Shown: positions 16,572-27,055 of the stretch, piece by piece
Position numbering within the stretch: position 1 is the stretch's first letter
How the letters are laid out: every line of letters begins with the position of its first letter
Source of the DNA: Fimbriimonadaceae bacterium
GTDB taxonomy: Bacteria; Armatimonadota; Fimbriimonadia; Fimbriimonadales; Fimbriimonadaceae
Assembly: GCA_019187105.1 (NCBI GenBank)
Contig: JABAQM010000001.1
Span: 1,364,001 to 1,428,000, forward strand
Reading direction: 5' to 3'
Length of the DNA: 64,000 nucleotides
Notes under the pieces: generated by a model
What the model was told of the DNA's origin: nothing
The model's input: only the letters and a program-made list of their open reading frames with translations
Databases searched by the model: none
Position numbers and translations under genes: made by a program

Positions 16572-18810
16572 CCATCTTGGTCGCCGTGGCATCTGGTTCC
16601 GCCGTGCCCAGATTGCGGGCAAACATCGGAAAATAGCCGGCCGTCATCATGATTGCGATCCGGTGTCCCTTCTTGAACTCGTGGGCAAAGTCCCAGTGGT
16701 CAAGTGTCATGCGGTACACCTCGCCGGGCTTGAGCGGCTTCGGGTTGTCGAATCCCTCCCGGTAACGTGCCCGCATCTTGCCGGGCTGGCCGATGATGCG
16801 CGCCTTCCCGCTCGTGTCAATGTCGAGCATCCAGAAGAACAGGTCGCAGTCCTTCGCGGTACTGGAAAAATGGACATCCAACTTGATCGGACCCCCGATT
16901 GAAGTCGGCTTGGCCAGAGGCGCCGACCGAAACACTAGGCTCTCACTCTTTTGCTCGTCAAGATTGACCGTGGTGTTGGAATCGGCTTCAAGCAGATTTT
17001 CCACGTTCTGCAGTGCTTTCGGTACCACAGCGGCGCCAGGATCGAACGGCAGGATCGAGCCCTTAAGCTTCGAGCTGATCTTCGGCGAGAGCGTGCCCGT
17101 CGACTTGGAGCCGCTGGCAGCGCCGCTTGCCCCAAGGTACATCGATCGTTGGGTGCCGTCGGGCCAATCTCTTAGGTGGACCCACTTGTTGGCGCCCGTG
17201 ACAAACATCTTGACCTTCGGCTGTTCTTCCCATGCGACAGCCTTACCCTTCAGATAGGTATCGAAGAACCGCAGATACACGCTGTCCAGCTCTAGGATCG
17301 CAGCCTTGCCGTAGTCGACATCGCCGAGCTTGCTCGAGGTGTTGAATGCGTGAGTCCAGGGGCCATAAATCATCCACTGGTCGGCCTTGCCGGCCCTTTG
17401 AACCGCCTCCCAGTTCTTCTTCGTGCCAACGGAGTCTCCATCCCAAATGCCGCTGATATGGAGCACCGGAATCCGGACTTTGGGCACGTCCTTCAGAAAG
17501 TTTGCCGCGCCAAAATCGGACCACTTGGTTGCCTGCCACCAGCGATCGTAGAACGGGATCGACTTGCCGATCGTGACGTCGTCGATCTTCGTCATCGGAA
17601 GCTGGGTAAGTCCGTCGGTCTTCTTGATACCGACGAGACCTGTCGGATTCGATTCGCGATCCTTGACCAACCCCGTCCACCAGACCGAGCCGTAGAGCAT
17701 TGGAATGCCGTGGTCGATCGGAAAGTTGAAGAACGGGTCCGTTGGGGAAACCTGCGGGACGATGCATTTGAGGGCCTTGTGTCCGGTAACCGCTGCATAC
17801 CACTGCACCCAACCCAGGTAGCTCCCGCCAATCATGCCGATATTGCCGTCGCACCAAGACTGCTTGGAGATCCATTCAAGCGTGTCATAACCGTCCTGGC
17901 GTTCGAAGAAGGGGGGATAGAATTCGCCTTCGCTATCGCCTCTTCCTCTGACATCCTGGCTGACGAGGACATACCCTCGGGTTGCCCAAAAGCCGCCCTC
18001 TGCAGCGGACGCCTTGCGACCGTAGGGAGTGCGAATGAGGATGACAGGGTGTTTCCCATCACCTTTAGGCTTGACCACGTCGGCCGCCAGCTGAACCTTG
18101 TCGCGCATTGGCGCCATCTCCTTGTCGAGCCTTTCCGTCTCGAATTCGGGTTGGCTGAGCCGTTTGTCCTTGGTTGTCGGATCCTCAAAGATCTCACCCC
18201 ATCCGGTTGCGAGATAGGAGAATTTCTGGCTCGGAACATCGATCAGGGCGGCCTGTCCGCTCGGCTGAATCTGGAACTTCAGTTCCAAGCCCGTACCCAA
18301 ACGGATTGTAAACGTGTCCAATGAGACATTGGCGCCCTTGACCAAAGCGGTACGTGATTTGTAGTCGGCCACGCTGGCGTCAATCGTGACCCCGGCGTCG
18401 GCGATGAACATCGTGAACTTCCCTTCGGGGGAGGCTTTCATTGCGCCTGAGAGCAAGCTGCCCAACCCTGGGTGGAAATTCGCAAAAACCTGCCTGGTGG
18501 GTTTGAACGTGAACTCGCGCTTGGCGGCGCCCGCTTCCGCAACGCCTTTGCCTTCCTTCACCGTCACCGTTCCCTTGTTCGCTCCGACCGACTCCGTCAG
18601 GGTGTATTCAAACAGCATGCCGTTGCGCAGCTTGCCAGTCAAGGAGCTTGAGATCTTCATCCCCTGCATTTCGAGGTTGGACGTCGAGGTAAAGGCGCCA
18701 TCCTCCTTCAGAACCCACTCGCTGGATCCAACCTTAGATCCGGCGAATCGAAATTCGAACGTGTCGGCGGGCATCCATGCGGCCGCAGCAATCAGGCACA
18801 GGGTCAGCAT
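16495..18810 (-). CDS. Secreted CocE/NonD-type hydrolase (X-Pro dipeptidyl-peptidase-like)
   Basis: 771 residues. Signal-like N-terminus (MLTLCLIAAAAWMPADT). Residues about 15-230 are a beta-rich extension (FEFRFAGSKVGSSEWVLKED) of a kind often seen on exported proteins of this group. An alpha/beta hydrolase fold follows: RTPYGRKASAAEGGFWATRGYVLVSQDVRGRG, nucleophile Ser in GGSYLGW, Asp in HISGIWDGDS, His in YGPWTHAFNT. A C-terminal jelly-roll (DLFFWMLDIDTSG; YRMTLDHWDFAHEFKKGHRIAI) completes the CocE/NonD layout. Family members are peptidases or esterases; the substrate is not predictable. It converges with lspA and overlaps it by 77 bases. Confidence 0.85.
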   Translation of the reverse strand: MLTLCLIAAAAWMPADTFEFRFAGSKVGSSEWVLKEDGAFTSTSNLEMQGMKISSSLTGKLRNGMLFEYTLTESVGANKGTVTVKEGKGVAEAGAAKREFTFKPTRQVFANFHPGLGSLLSGAMKASPEGKFTMFIADAGVTIDASVADYKSRTALVKGANVSLDTFTIRLGTGLELKFQIQPSGQAALIDVPSQKFSYLATGWGEIFEDPTTKDKRLSQPEFETERLDKEMAPMRDKVQLAADVVKPKGDGKHPVILIRTPYGRKASAAEGGFWATRGYVLVSQDVRGRGDSEGEFYPPFFERQDGYDTLEWISKQSWCDGNIGMIGGSYLGWVQWYAAVTGHKALKCIVPQVSPTDPFFNFPIDHGIPMLYGSVWWTGLVKDRESNPTGLVGIKKTDGLTQLPMTKIDDVTIGKSIPFYDRWWQATKWSDFGAANFLKDVPKVRIPVLHISGIWDGDSVGTKKNWEAVQRAGKADQWMIYGPWTHAFNTSSKLGDVDYGKAAILELDSVYLRFFDTYLKGKAVAWEEQPKVKMFVTGANKWVHLRDWPDGTQRSMYLGASGAASGSKSTGTLSPKISSKLKGSILPFDPGAAVVPKALQNVENLLEADSNTTVNLDEQKSESLVFRSAPLAKPTSIGGPIKLDVHFSSTAKDCDLFFWMLDIDTSGKARIIGQPGKMRARYREGFDNPKPLKPGEVYRMTLDHWDFAHEFKKGHRIAIMMTAGYFPMFARNLGTAEPDATATKMVKSKQTIYHSSRYPSRLIYTELPAR

Positions 18811-18856
18811 TGCATTGAACTTACCGCGAAAGGAAGCACCGGGTTTCGCAGCCCGG

Positions 18857-20530
18857 CTACCTGAGCAAGCTATCGATCTCGCGAAAGGTCTCGCTGGCCA
18901 TCGGGCACAGGGTTTTCAGGTCGTGAAGGAAGGCTCGGCGGTCTACCGTGCGAATGTCGCCAATCGCTCGAAGCGCATCTCTGGCGCGGGACTCGGTATC
19001 GCCCGTCGTGGTGCCGTACTTCATCGCCTCCCGCCAAGCCCTCGCGGCTTTCGTCCAATTACTGGATCCGTTTTCACCCTGAGCCTCATGCCGGTACGAA
19101 TCGCCGATAAGCAAGTACGCCTCGAAGTGATTGGGAACGTCGGCAACGATTTCCTCGGCAAGCCTGCGAGCGACGGAAGGGTCGCTGGCCAGCATCGTCT
19201 TGGCCCGGAGAAGCTTTGCCTGCACCGCCGAGAGGACGCGCTCCTGTTCAGCATCCTGGCCCCCGCCGGGGACCAGTCCGCGGGCTCGAGCCTCTTCCTG
19301 CAGGCGCTGCTGCTCGACGATCTTGGAGACGCTGTTGAGCGCGCTCAACAGCAGAACGAAGAGGGTTACCAGCAAGATCAGGGCTCCGAAAAACCGAACC
19401 AGGAAGGCTTTGGTCGCGGGCTTGAGGAGCGGCGGACGCGGCAACGGCGGATAGTAGATCGGCGCGACGGGCATTCCCGGCTGATACACGCCCGGCGGCA
19501 GGTACGGTGGCGGCGCCTGCTGTTGCTGCGGATACCCATAGGGCGTCGGCGGCATTGGATAGTTTGGATAGGGATAGGGATGCTGGGGCGGCGGCCCGGC
19601 TACCGGCATCCCGGTCGGCATCGTCGGAGGATACGGATACGGCATCGGCTGCTGCGGATACGGCATCATGGTCGGATTGCCCAGGTTCGGGAGGACAACC
19701 GCCCCCGGCTTGGTCGTCTCGATTGCCTGGTCGACCGCCTGTCGCATCTCTCCCGCACTGCTGAATCGCAAGGCGGAGCTCTTCTCGATCGCGCGCTCCA
19801 CCACCTGCCATACCGCGTGGTTGGCTTGGGCCGGCACGTCCGGCGTCTTGTTCATGATCGCGTAGGTGATCGTGACGACGCTGTCTCCGGCGAAGGGCTT
19901 CTGCCCGCTCAGCATCTCGTACATCACGACCCCGACGCTGAAGATGTCGCTCCGGGCGTCGATATCGCGACCAACGACCTGCTCCGGCGACATGTAGCTC
20001 GGGGTGCCGAAGACTTGCCCATCCATGGTGAGATTCGGCTCGAAAGTCAGCCGGGCGATGCCGAAATCAGTGAGTTTGATCGCCCCGCTTTCGCAGAGCT
20101 GGATGTTCTCCGGCTTGATGTCGCGATGGATGACCCCGTGGTTATGGGCATAATCGAGCGCCTTGAGCACTTCGTCTGCGATATGGAGCGCTCGATCCTG
20201 GGGCAGGAATCCGTGAGTGTCCAGCTCGTTGCGCAGGGTGCGGCCATCCAGATACTCCATCGCGATGAAGAACCGGCCCGCCTCCTCGCCGAACTCGAAG
20301 ATGGTGACGATGTTGGGGTGTGTGAGCGAGCCCGCCGCCCGGGCTTCCCGCAGGAACCGGTTCTTTCGATCCTCCTTCTGCTGGTCGGTCGAGCCGCTCG
20401 GCACCGCCAGTTCCTTCAGCGCCACCCGGCGGTTCATCACGGGGTCATAGGCCTCGTAGACGATATCGTTCGACCGCGCGATCTCGCGGATGATCTGATA
20501 TTTGCCCAGCGTGGTTGGCGTCTGACTCAT
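18857..20530 (-). CDS. Membrane-anchored Ser/Thr protein kinase
   Basis: 557 residues. The kinase domain spans about residues 8-270: Lys39 in VALKEL, HRDIKPEN at 135-142, DFG at 155-157, SPEQ at 181-184. The ATP loop reads EIARSNDIVYEA and lacks the Gly-x-Gly-x-x-Gly of normal kinases. Residues 289-370 are Pro/Tyr-rich and probably disordered, and a membrane helix spans about 377-397 (FLVRFFGALILLVTLFVLLL). The last 150 residues are outside the cell membrane and helical, with TPR-like repeats (AYLLIGDSYRHEA, WTKAARAWREAMKYG). It probably senses an envelope signal through this part. It stands alone, with its own promoter at 20543-20572. Confidence 0.88.
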   Translation of the reverse strand: MSQTPTTLGKYQIIREIARSNDIVYEAYDPVMNRRVALKELAVPSGSTDQQKEDRKNRFLREARAAGSLTHPNIVTIFEFGEEAGRFFIAMEYLDGRTLRNELDTHGFLPQDRALHIADEVLKALDYAHNHGVIHRDIKPENIQLCESGAIKLTDFGIARLTFEPNLTMDGQVFGTPSYMSPEQVVGRDIDARSDIFSVGVVMYEMLSGQKPFAGDSVVTITYAIMNKTPDVPAQANHAVWQVVERAIEKSSALRFSSAGEMRQAVDQAIETTKPGAVVLPNLGNPTMMPYPQQPMPYPYPPTMPTGMPVAGPPPQHPYPYPNYPMPPTPYGYPQQQQAPPPYLPPGVYQPGMPVAPIYYPPLPRPPLLKPATKAFLVRFFGALILLVTLFVLLLSALNSVSKIVEQQRLQEEARARGLVPGGGQDAEQERVLSAVQAKLLRAKTMLASDPSVARRLAEEIVADVPNHFEAYLLIGDSYRHEAQGENGSSNWTKAARAWREAMKYGTTTGDTESRARDALRAIGDIRTVDRRAFLHDLKTLCPMASETFREIDSLLR

Positions 20531-20542
20531 TGAGGGAGGCTT

Positions 20543-20572
20543 ATTCTATTGTAGGACGCCCGGCCCGTTCAA
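20543..20572 (-). promoter_or_regulatory. Candidate sigma-70-type promoter of the kinase gene
   Basis: On the minus strand TTGAAC (20572-20567) and TAGAAT (20548-20543) are 18 bases apart, close to TTGACA/TATAAT. The kinase ATG (20530) is only 12 bases after the -10 box, and no Shine-Dalgarno sequence is seen, so the mRNA may be nearly leaderless. Confidence 0.5.
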
Positions 20573-20692
20573 CTTTGTTGAGGATCACTTTTCGTCGGGC
20601 TGATGTTGTGCTGTTTGGCAATCAAGGGTAGCACTGCAGGCCGACATCCAACAGCGAAGGGCGAAGCCCTGGCATCAAGGAATCGCGAGAAC

Positions 20693-20714
20693 GTGCGGCC
20701 CGGTTGGGCCGCGC
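20693..20714 (-). terminator. Hairpin after the respiratory operon
   Basis: GCGGCCC-GGTT-GGGCCGC (20695-20712), extendable by a G-C and a G-T pair, starts 26 bases after the stop of the last oxidase gene. There is no T-run after it, so termination would be weak or Rho-assisted. A smaller hairpin, AGGGC-GAA-GCCCT (20658-20670), lies nearby. The rest of the 209-base gap holds no gene and may carry a dispersed palindromic repeat. Confidence 0.4.
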
Positions 20715-20739
20715 TACCCGACCCTAAGGCACTGCGAGA

Positions 20740-21159
20740 TTAGTGGCCCTTCACTTCGGCCGGAGCTTGGAACTCGGGCTTTTCGCGCGGATAGGCGCTT
20801 TCAGGCGCCCCCGAGAAGGTCGGGACGGGTTCCATGCTGCGGGTCATGTAGTCGCACAGCACGAAGAACATCGTGAGGAACCAGATGAACCCGGCCGCCG
20901 CCCAGAGCTTGGTGAGCTTGCTGCTGTACCAAACGCCCATGAAGATCGCCACGACGAGCGTGGCCTTCACGATCGCGATCGTCATCGCGATGATGTTGTT
21001 GATGAAGCTGCCTGCCGCCTGGTTGCCGACGACGTTGCCGAAGTTCACCTGCGCAGCCGCGATGGTCAGGACCATCAAGATCAGCAACGCAAACAAGTTG
21101 AGCGTCATGACCTTGACCGAAGGGCCGTGGATGTGGTGACCGTGTGATTCAGTAGCCAT
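20740..21159 (-). CDS. ctaF: Cytochrome c oxidase subunit IV (caa3 type)
   Basis: 139 residues with three membrane helices (VMTLNLFALLILMVLTIAAA; IIAMTIAIVKATLVVAIFMGV; LWAAAGFIWFLTMFFVLCDY) and His-rich N-terminus. This matches the small prokaryotic subunit IV (caa3_sub_IV), which follows subunit III in caa3 operons. It is the last gene of the respiratory operon and starts 4 bases after ctaE. Confidence 0.88.
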   Translation of the reverse strand: MATESHGHHIHGPSVKVMTLNLFALLILMVLTIAAAQVNFGNVVGNQAAGSFINNIIAMTIAIVKATLVVAIFMGVWYSSKLTKLWAAAGFIWFLTMFFVLCDYMTRSMEPVPTFSGAPESAYPREKPEFQAPAEVKGH

Positions 21160-21163
21160 GGGA

Positions 21164-21855
21164 TTAGCGCGGGATGAGATAGAACAGCGGATACAGGAAG
21201 ATCCAGACGAGGTCGACGAAGTGCCAGTACAGGCCGATCATTTCGGTTGGGATGTAGCTCTCCACCTGCGGATACTTCTTCCACGTCATGTACATCAGCG
21301 TGCCGATGACGAGGATGCCGGCGGCGACGTGGATGCCATGAAGGCCGGTCATGCAGAAGTACAGCAGGAAAAAGATCTGCGGAATGTTGGCTGGGATGCC
21401 TTCGACATTCCACTGGAAGTTCGGACCCGGAATGAGGTGGTGTTCGATCTTGGCGCTGTACTCGAAGTACTTGATGATCAAGAATCCGAAGGCGCACGCC
21501 ACCGTTATGCCCAAGCACAGCAGCTGGTTCCGCCTGTCTTTTAGCTGGGCGTAACGAACCGCGCGTGCCACTGTGTAGCTGGAAATAAGCAGGATGACGG
21601 TGTTAACGCCACCAAGCTTCCAGTCAAGCTCGTTATGAGCGACCCAGAATACGGTTTGATACTTCCACCGGTAGAGCACGTACGCCAGGAAGAGGGCGCC
21701 GAAGAACATGACTTCCGTAACCAGGAAGGTCCACATCCCGACGATGTAGCTTTCGTTCTGCTGCTCAAGGTCGTGGTACTGCTCGAACACTTCATCCGGC
21801 TCGATCTCCGGATGGTGCCCGGCAGGCACATGGGTCGGGGTCGTATCAATCGCCA

Positions 21856-21862
<7 letters not shown>
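21164..21862 (-). CDS. ctaE: Cytochrome c oxidase subunit III
   Basis: 232 residues. The N-terminal 35 residues are soluble; then helices with the COX3 motifs ([65 protein letters not shown]). The G-L-H-x-x-H-V and Y-W-H-x-V-D-x-V-W segments are diagnostic. It overlaps ctaD by 7 bases, so the start of ctaE may be translationally coupled to ctaD. Confidence 0.95.
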
Positions 21863-23552
<1,690 letters not shown>

Positions 23553-23556
<4 letters not shown>

Positions 23557-24566
23557 TCAGTGGTTCCTTTACCGTCGATTCGATCGATCTTCGCCACCGT
23601 CGTGGGGTTGGAGGCAGCGGGCGTCGCTTGTTGGGTTACGCCCAGCGACCGAATATACGCCGTCAGTTTCATGATTTCGTCTTCGGTGAATCCGTAGTTC
23701 ACCGGCATGATCTTCTCGAAGCCCTTCACGACCTTGTTGTAAGGGTTGAGAATCGAGTCCCGGATATAAGTGTTGTCGGCTATGGCACTGGAGCCGTCCG
23801 CAAAATCGCGCTTGCGGCCGAACAGGCCGTGGAGGGTCGGCGCCCGCAGAGAGTTTTCGGTGCCGTGGCAGTTCGAACAGTTCATGCGGTCGAAGATCTC
23901 TTTGCCCTGCTGAGCCATGGTCAGGTTCGTCTTGGGATCGTCTCCGCCGTTGGCAAGCCACTTCTCGAAGTCCTTGTCCGGCATGACGTAAACGAAGCCG
24001 CCCATCTTGCTGTGCTGGGTACCGCAGTACATGTTGCAGAACAAGTTGTACTTACCCACCTTGGTCGGTGTGAACCAGATCTGCGTGTAACGGCCCGGCA
24101 CGACGTGGTACTGAACCCGCATCGCCGGCAGATACATGGCATGGATCACATCCTGCGAGATCATGATCAGCTTGATCGGCTTGCCCACAGGCACGTGAAG
24201 CGTGTTGTTTTCACGGACGCCGTTGGCGTGCTGGATATGCCACATCCACTGCTTGCCGATCACGAAGATCTCGGTGCAGTCGGGTGGTGGCTTGTGCTCT
24301 TCGACAAACACCAGCGCGCTCCAGAAGAAGATGCCGACACCCAGAATCAGGGGCGGAATCGACCATCCGAGTTCCAGCTTCAGGTTATGATGCTGCGGAT
24401 TGGAGCGGTCGATCTTCCGACCTCGACGGTAAAGCACTGCGAACAAGACGACCGCAATGCAAACACCCAGGGTGAAGAAGATCGTCAGCGCCGTAATCGT
24501 GTAGAAAATGGCGTCGTGCTTCGCCGCAAAGTTGGAGGCTTGTTCAGGTGCAAGTTGAAAGTTCAT
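23553..24566 (-). CDS. ctaC: Cytochrome c oxidase subunit II with fused cytochrome c (caa3)
   Basis: 337 residues. Two membrane helices (about 20-45 and 68-89), then the cupredoxin domain with CuA ligands His142, Cys177, Cys181, His185 and Met188 ([13 protein letters not shown]). From about residue 220 a cytochrome c domain follows with CSNCH at 230-234 and a likely distal Met in KIMPVNYGF. No signal peptide apart from the first helix. Electrons thus pass from complex III through the fused heme to CuA without a free cytochrome c. ATGA overlaps with ctaD and with the Sco gene. Confidence 0.97.
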
Positions 24567-25435
24567 AGAACGCTAGGTGTGTCCTCCATCAGAGAAGGCG
24601 GGCCATCTTGACGGCCCTTTCGGCGAGACATCCAGCCGATACTGGCAACAAGGACCAAAACGGTAATGAGCCCACCCACTTGCATGGTCCGCAACACATT
24701 CATGGTCAGCCGGCCCGTACGAGGATCGAGCGACATGCAACCCAACAGAATCGGCTTGGGAACGGCCTCGCCAATATGCTCTCGCGAAGCCGCCATGATT
24801 GAATCCTGGACAAACTTCGTGGGGTACTGGACGCCGAAGTAGTACATCGACATCTTGCCCGAAGGAGTGGCGATGAAAAGTCCCGAAGGATGCGCGATGC
24901 GATCGGCCTTCTTGTCGTAAACGAAGCGGTAGCCGATCGCGTTCGACACCTTCAGGATGTTCGCTTCGGTTCCCGTCAAGAAATGCCAGCCCTTGTCCGC
25001 AGCTTGCTGGCGGAGTTCGGTTTCGTTGCCTCGGTCCCGAGGTCGGCGAAGTTCCCCGATGTAGGCTTCCTTCTTTTCGATGGCCAGGTCGGGCTTCTCC
25101 TCCGGGTGAATGCTAATGATCACGTACTCGAAATCGCGGCCAATCAGCGTCGCCTTCATATCCTTCAGCATCTCGGCGCCGCCATCCAACATTTGGGTGC
25201 ACGTTCCCGCGCAACGGTAGAAGAGCAACTGGACCAAGACGGGCTTCTTGCCGAAGTAATCGCCGAGCTTGACCGATTTGCCATCCTCGTCGAGGAACGG
25301 CGTGTCGAGCGGCAGCTCCGCGCCGAGCTTCTGATCGATGCCCATATCGTCGGATGGTCTATTCGGGTCCACCAAGCTCTGGGCAACCGCCATCGATGCG
25401 AACAGCGCACCAAGGAAAACCGCTAGCCGTCTCAT
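24563..25435 (-). CDS. Sco1/SenC-type copper chaperone for oxidase assembly
   Basis: 290 residues with a signal peptide (MRRLAVFLGALFASMAVAQ) and thioredoxin-like domain. The CxxxC copper site is in LFYRCAGTC, and a later His in RIAHPSGLFIATPSG matches the third ligand. A C-terminal membrane helix (VGGLITVLVLVASIGWM) anchors it, which is not seen in all Sco proteins. It is likely to deliver copper to the CuA site of CtaC, encoded directly downstream. Confidence 0.92.
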   Translation of the reverse strand: MRRLAVFLGALFASMAVAQSLVDPNRPSDDMGIDQKLGAELPLDTPFLDEDGKSVKLGDYFGKKPVLVQLLFYRCAGTCTQMLDGGAEMLKDMKATLIGRDFEYVIISIHPEEKPDLAIEKKEAYIGELRRPRDRGNETELRQQAADKGWHFLTGTEANILKVSNAIGYRFVYDKKADRIAHPSGLFIATPSGKMSMYYFGVQYPTKFVQDSIMAASREHIGEAVPKPILLGCMSLDPRTGRLTMNVLRTMQVGGLITVLVLVASIGWMSRRKGRQDGPPSLMEDTPSVL

Positions 25436-25890
25436 CGTGTTGGCTCCTTTTCCGGCTCTCGATGAGCCTCCGAGGCCGCAGCTTTCTCTGCTGAAGCCTG
25501 TGGCAGACCATCCCGCGCGACGATGTCGATGGCTTCGTCGACCGGGATGTGGACCTTGCCCTTCTCGGCATCCACCCAGCCCTTGGTATTCAGCTTTTCG
25601 TTCTCCTGCTGCCGAAGGGCATGGATATCGCCCGCGGCGGTGATATTGGTTTGAACCACCGGTGCAGGAGGCATCTTTCTAACCGTGATCGGGGGCTGGT
25701 CCTCACCGACAACCTTGACGAGCAGCCAATAGAAGCCGAAGCAGATAGGCACGGAGCCGATCATGAAGATGAAATGCCAAACAACACCCCAGGCGATCGG
25801 CTTGAGCTTGATGTCGCGCCGATCGTAGCCCATGGCGCTGAGTTCGTCATGAGAGAACTCGTCTACGAAACCATGATGGTCGTCACGCAT
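25432..25890 (-). CDS. Small membrane protein of the ACIII/oxidase operon
   Basis: 152 residues: acidic N-terminus, one membrane helix (GVVWHFIFMIGSVPICFGFYWLLV), then a periplasmic tail with LNTKGWVDAEKGKVHIPVDEAIDIVARDGL. The pattern of a Gly-Trp-Val-Asp turn followed by V-x-I-P-V/I-D-x-A-x-x is one I associate with small proteins near complex III loci, but no function is known to me. It lies between actF and the Sco gene with overlaps of 8 and 4 bases. It could help assembly or link ACIII with the oxidase. Confidence 0.7.
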   Translation of the reverse strand: MRDDHHGFVDEFSHDELSAMGYDRRDIKLKPIAWGVVWHFIFMIGSVPICFGFYWLLVKVVGEDQPPITVRKMPPAPVVQTNITAAGDIHALRQQENEKLNTKGWVDAEKGKVHIPVDEAIDIVARDGLPQASAEKAAASEAHREPEKEPTR

Positions 25891-27055
25891 TTTCTATAGC
25901 CTCCTCCATGATCTCTTCCTTGAGAACCTCGTGACTCGGCACGAGCGCAGCCTTGGCAAGTTCTTGAACGTAGATAAAGGCCCAGGCCCCGCCAAGCAAT
26001 AAGAGCGATCCTACTTCGCCGACGAGAGCCGATGTGAAGGGCATCCCCCGGAAAAAGGGGATAACGATGACAAAGACGTCGATAATGTGGACGATAAAGA
26101 TCCACGTCGCAATCGATCTGAGCCGGCCACCGACCCGCTTGTTGGTCGGGGCCAACAGGGCAAGGAACGGCACAAAGAACCCTCCGAAAACCACCGCGAA
26201 TACCGCCACGTTCCAGCCCGGTTGAGACCGGATGTGATAGTACGGGATGAACTCGGGAAGGTTTGCGGACCACGTGATCAGGAATTGCGATAGCGTGAGG
26301 TAGGTCCAGAACATCGTGAGGGCCAGCAGCATGTTGCCATGGTCCTTGGTCATGTCTGGGCTGCTCCATGAACGATAGGGTTCGTGGCCCGAGTTGTAAT
26401 TGAACAGGGTCACTGCGAGCGCCAACGACGTGAGCGCTCCGTTCACGACGAACCAAGCCCCGAAGATCGTGGAGAACCAGTGCGGATCCAGCGACATCAC
26501 CCAGTCCGTGTAGGCCAGGGAGCAAAGGATGATATGCACCACCATGCCAATCGAAGACCAGTCCTTTCGCCGTTGACCCAGGCCGGTATCGCCGTTTTGG
26601 TCTTCGGCAAGCGACCAAGCCCGCAGTCGCATCGACAGGAATATCCAAAACGCGAAGTAAATGACCTGCCGAATCAGAAAACGGTTCTGGTCGAGCCACC
26701 ACTGCTTTTCTTTGAGGACCGCGTCGATGTGGTCGGCATGCGTCCACGGATAGATGTCCTGCATGCTCAGAGCAATCGGCAGGAAGCCAACCGCCAGCAA
26801 TACGAAAGACACGGGGCTGCCGCCCGCTTCGAACATTCGCAGCAGGGGCATGCTCCACCGAGCCTGTGTGATGTGGTGAAGCAGCGTGAGACTGAACGAG
26901 CCGATCACGAGAACCGACAAGAAGGCCCAGCCGAAGACGTACGACTTCATGAAGGTCGACTTGTCCGTGATGGCCATGATCGCGCACATAACGAGACCGA
27001 TGATGCCAAGCATCATGCCCAGTCCTCGAAGTCGCTGTTGATAAGGCGTGATCAT
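25883..27055 (-). CDS. actF: Alternative complex III subunit ActF
   Basis: 390 residues from the ATG at 27055 (MITPYQQRLRGL), which shares one base with the actE stop; the longer frame from 27169 would run inside actE. About ten membrane helices (LGIIGLVMCAIMAI; VFGWAFLSVLVIGSFSLTLLHH; WNVAVFAVVFGGFFVPFLALL; TWIFIVHIIDVFVIVIPFF). These are the NrfD-like ActF layout, with Trp/His-rich loops (TDWVMSLDPHWFSTIFGAWFV). It is one of two NrfD-like subunits of the quinol:cytochrome c oxidoreductase and may take part in proton movement. Confidence 0.9.
   Translation of the reverse strand: MITPYQQRLRGLGMMLGIIGLVMCAIMAITDKSTFMKSYVFGWAFLSVLVIGSFSLTLLHHITQARWSMPLLRMFEAGGSPVSFVLLAVGFLPIALSMQDIYPWTHADHIDAVLKEKQWWLDQNRFLIRQVIYFAFWIFLSMRLRAWSLAEDQNGDTGLGQRRKDWSSIGMVVHIILCSLAYTDWVMSLDPHWFSTIFGAWFVVNGALTSLALAVTLFNYNSGHEPYRSWSSPDMTKDHGNMLLALTMFWTYLTLSQFLITWSANLPEFIPYYHIRSQPGWNVAVFAVVFGGFFVPFLALLAPTNKRVGGRLRSIATWIFIVHIIDVFVIVIPFFRGMPFTSALVGEVGSLLLLGGAWAFIYVQELAKAALVPSHEVLKEEIMEEAIENA

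Noticed and set aside
18386-20533. 715-residue plus-strand frame
   Set aside because: It is antisense to the kinase gene, has no known domain and is explained by GC-rich codon use.
25863-26987. 374-residue minus-strand frame
   Set aside because: Same-strand shadow of actF in another frame, without membrane segments or motifs.
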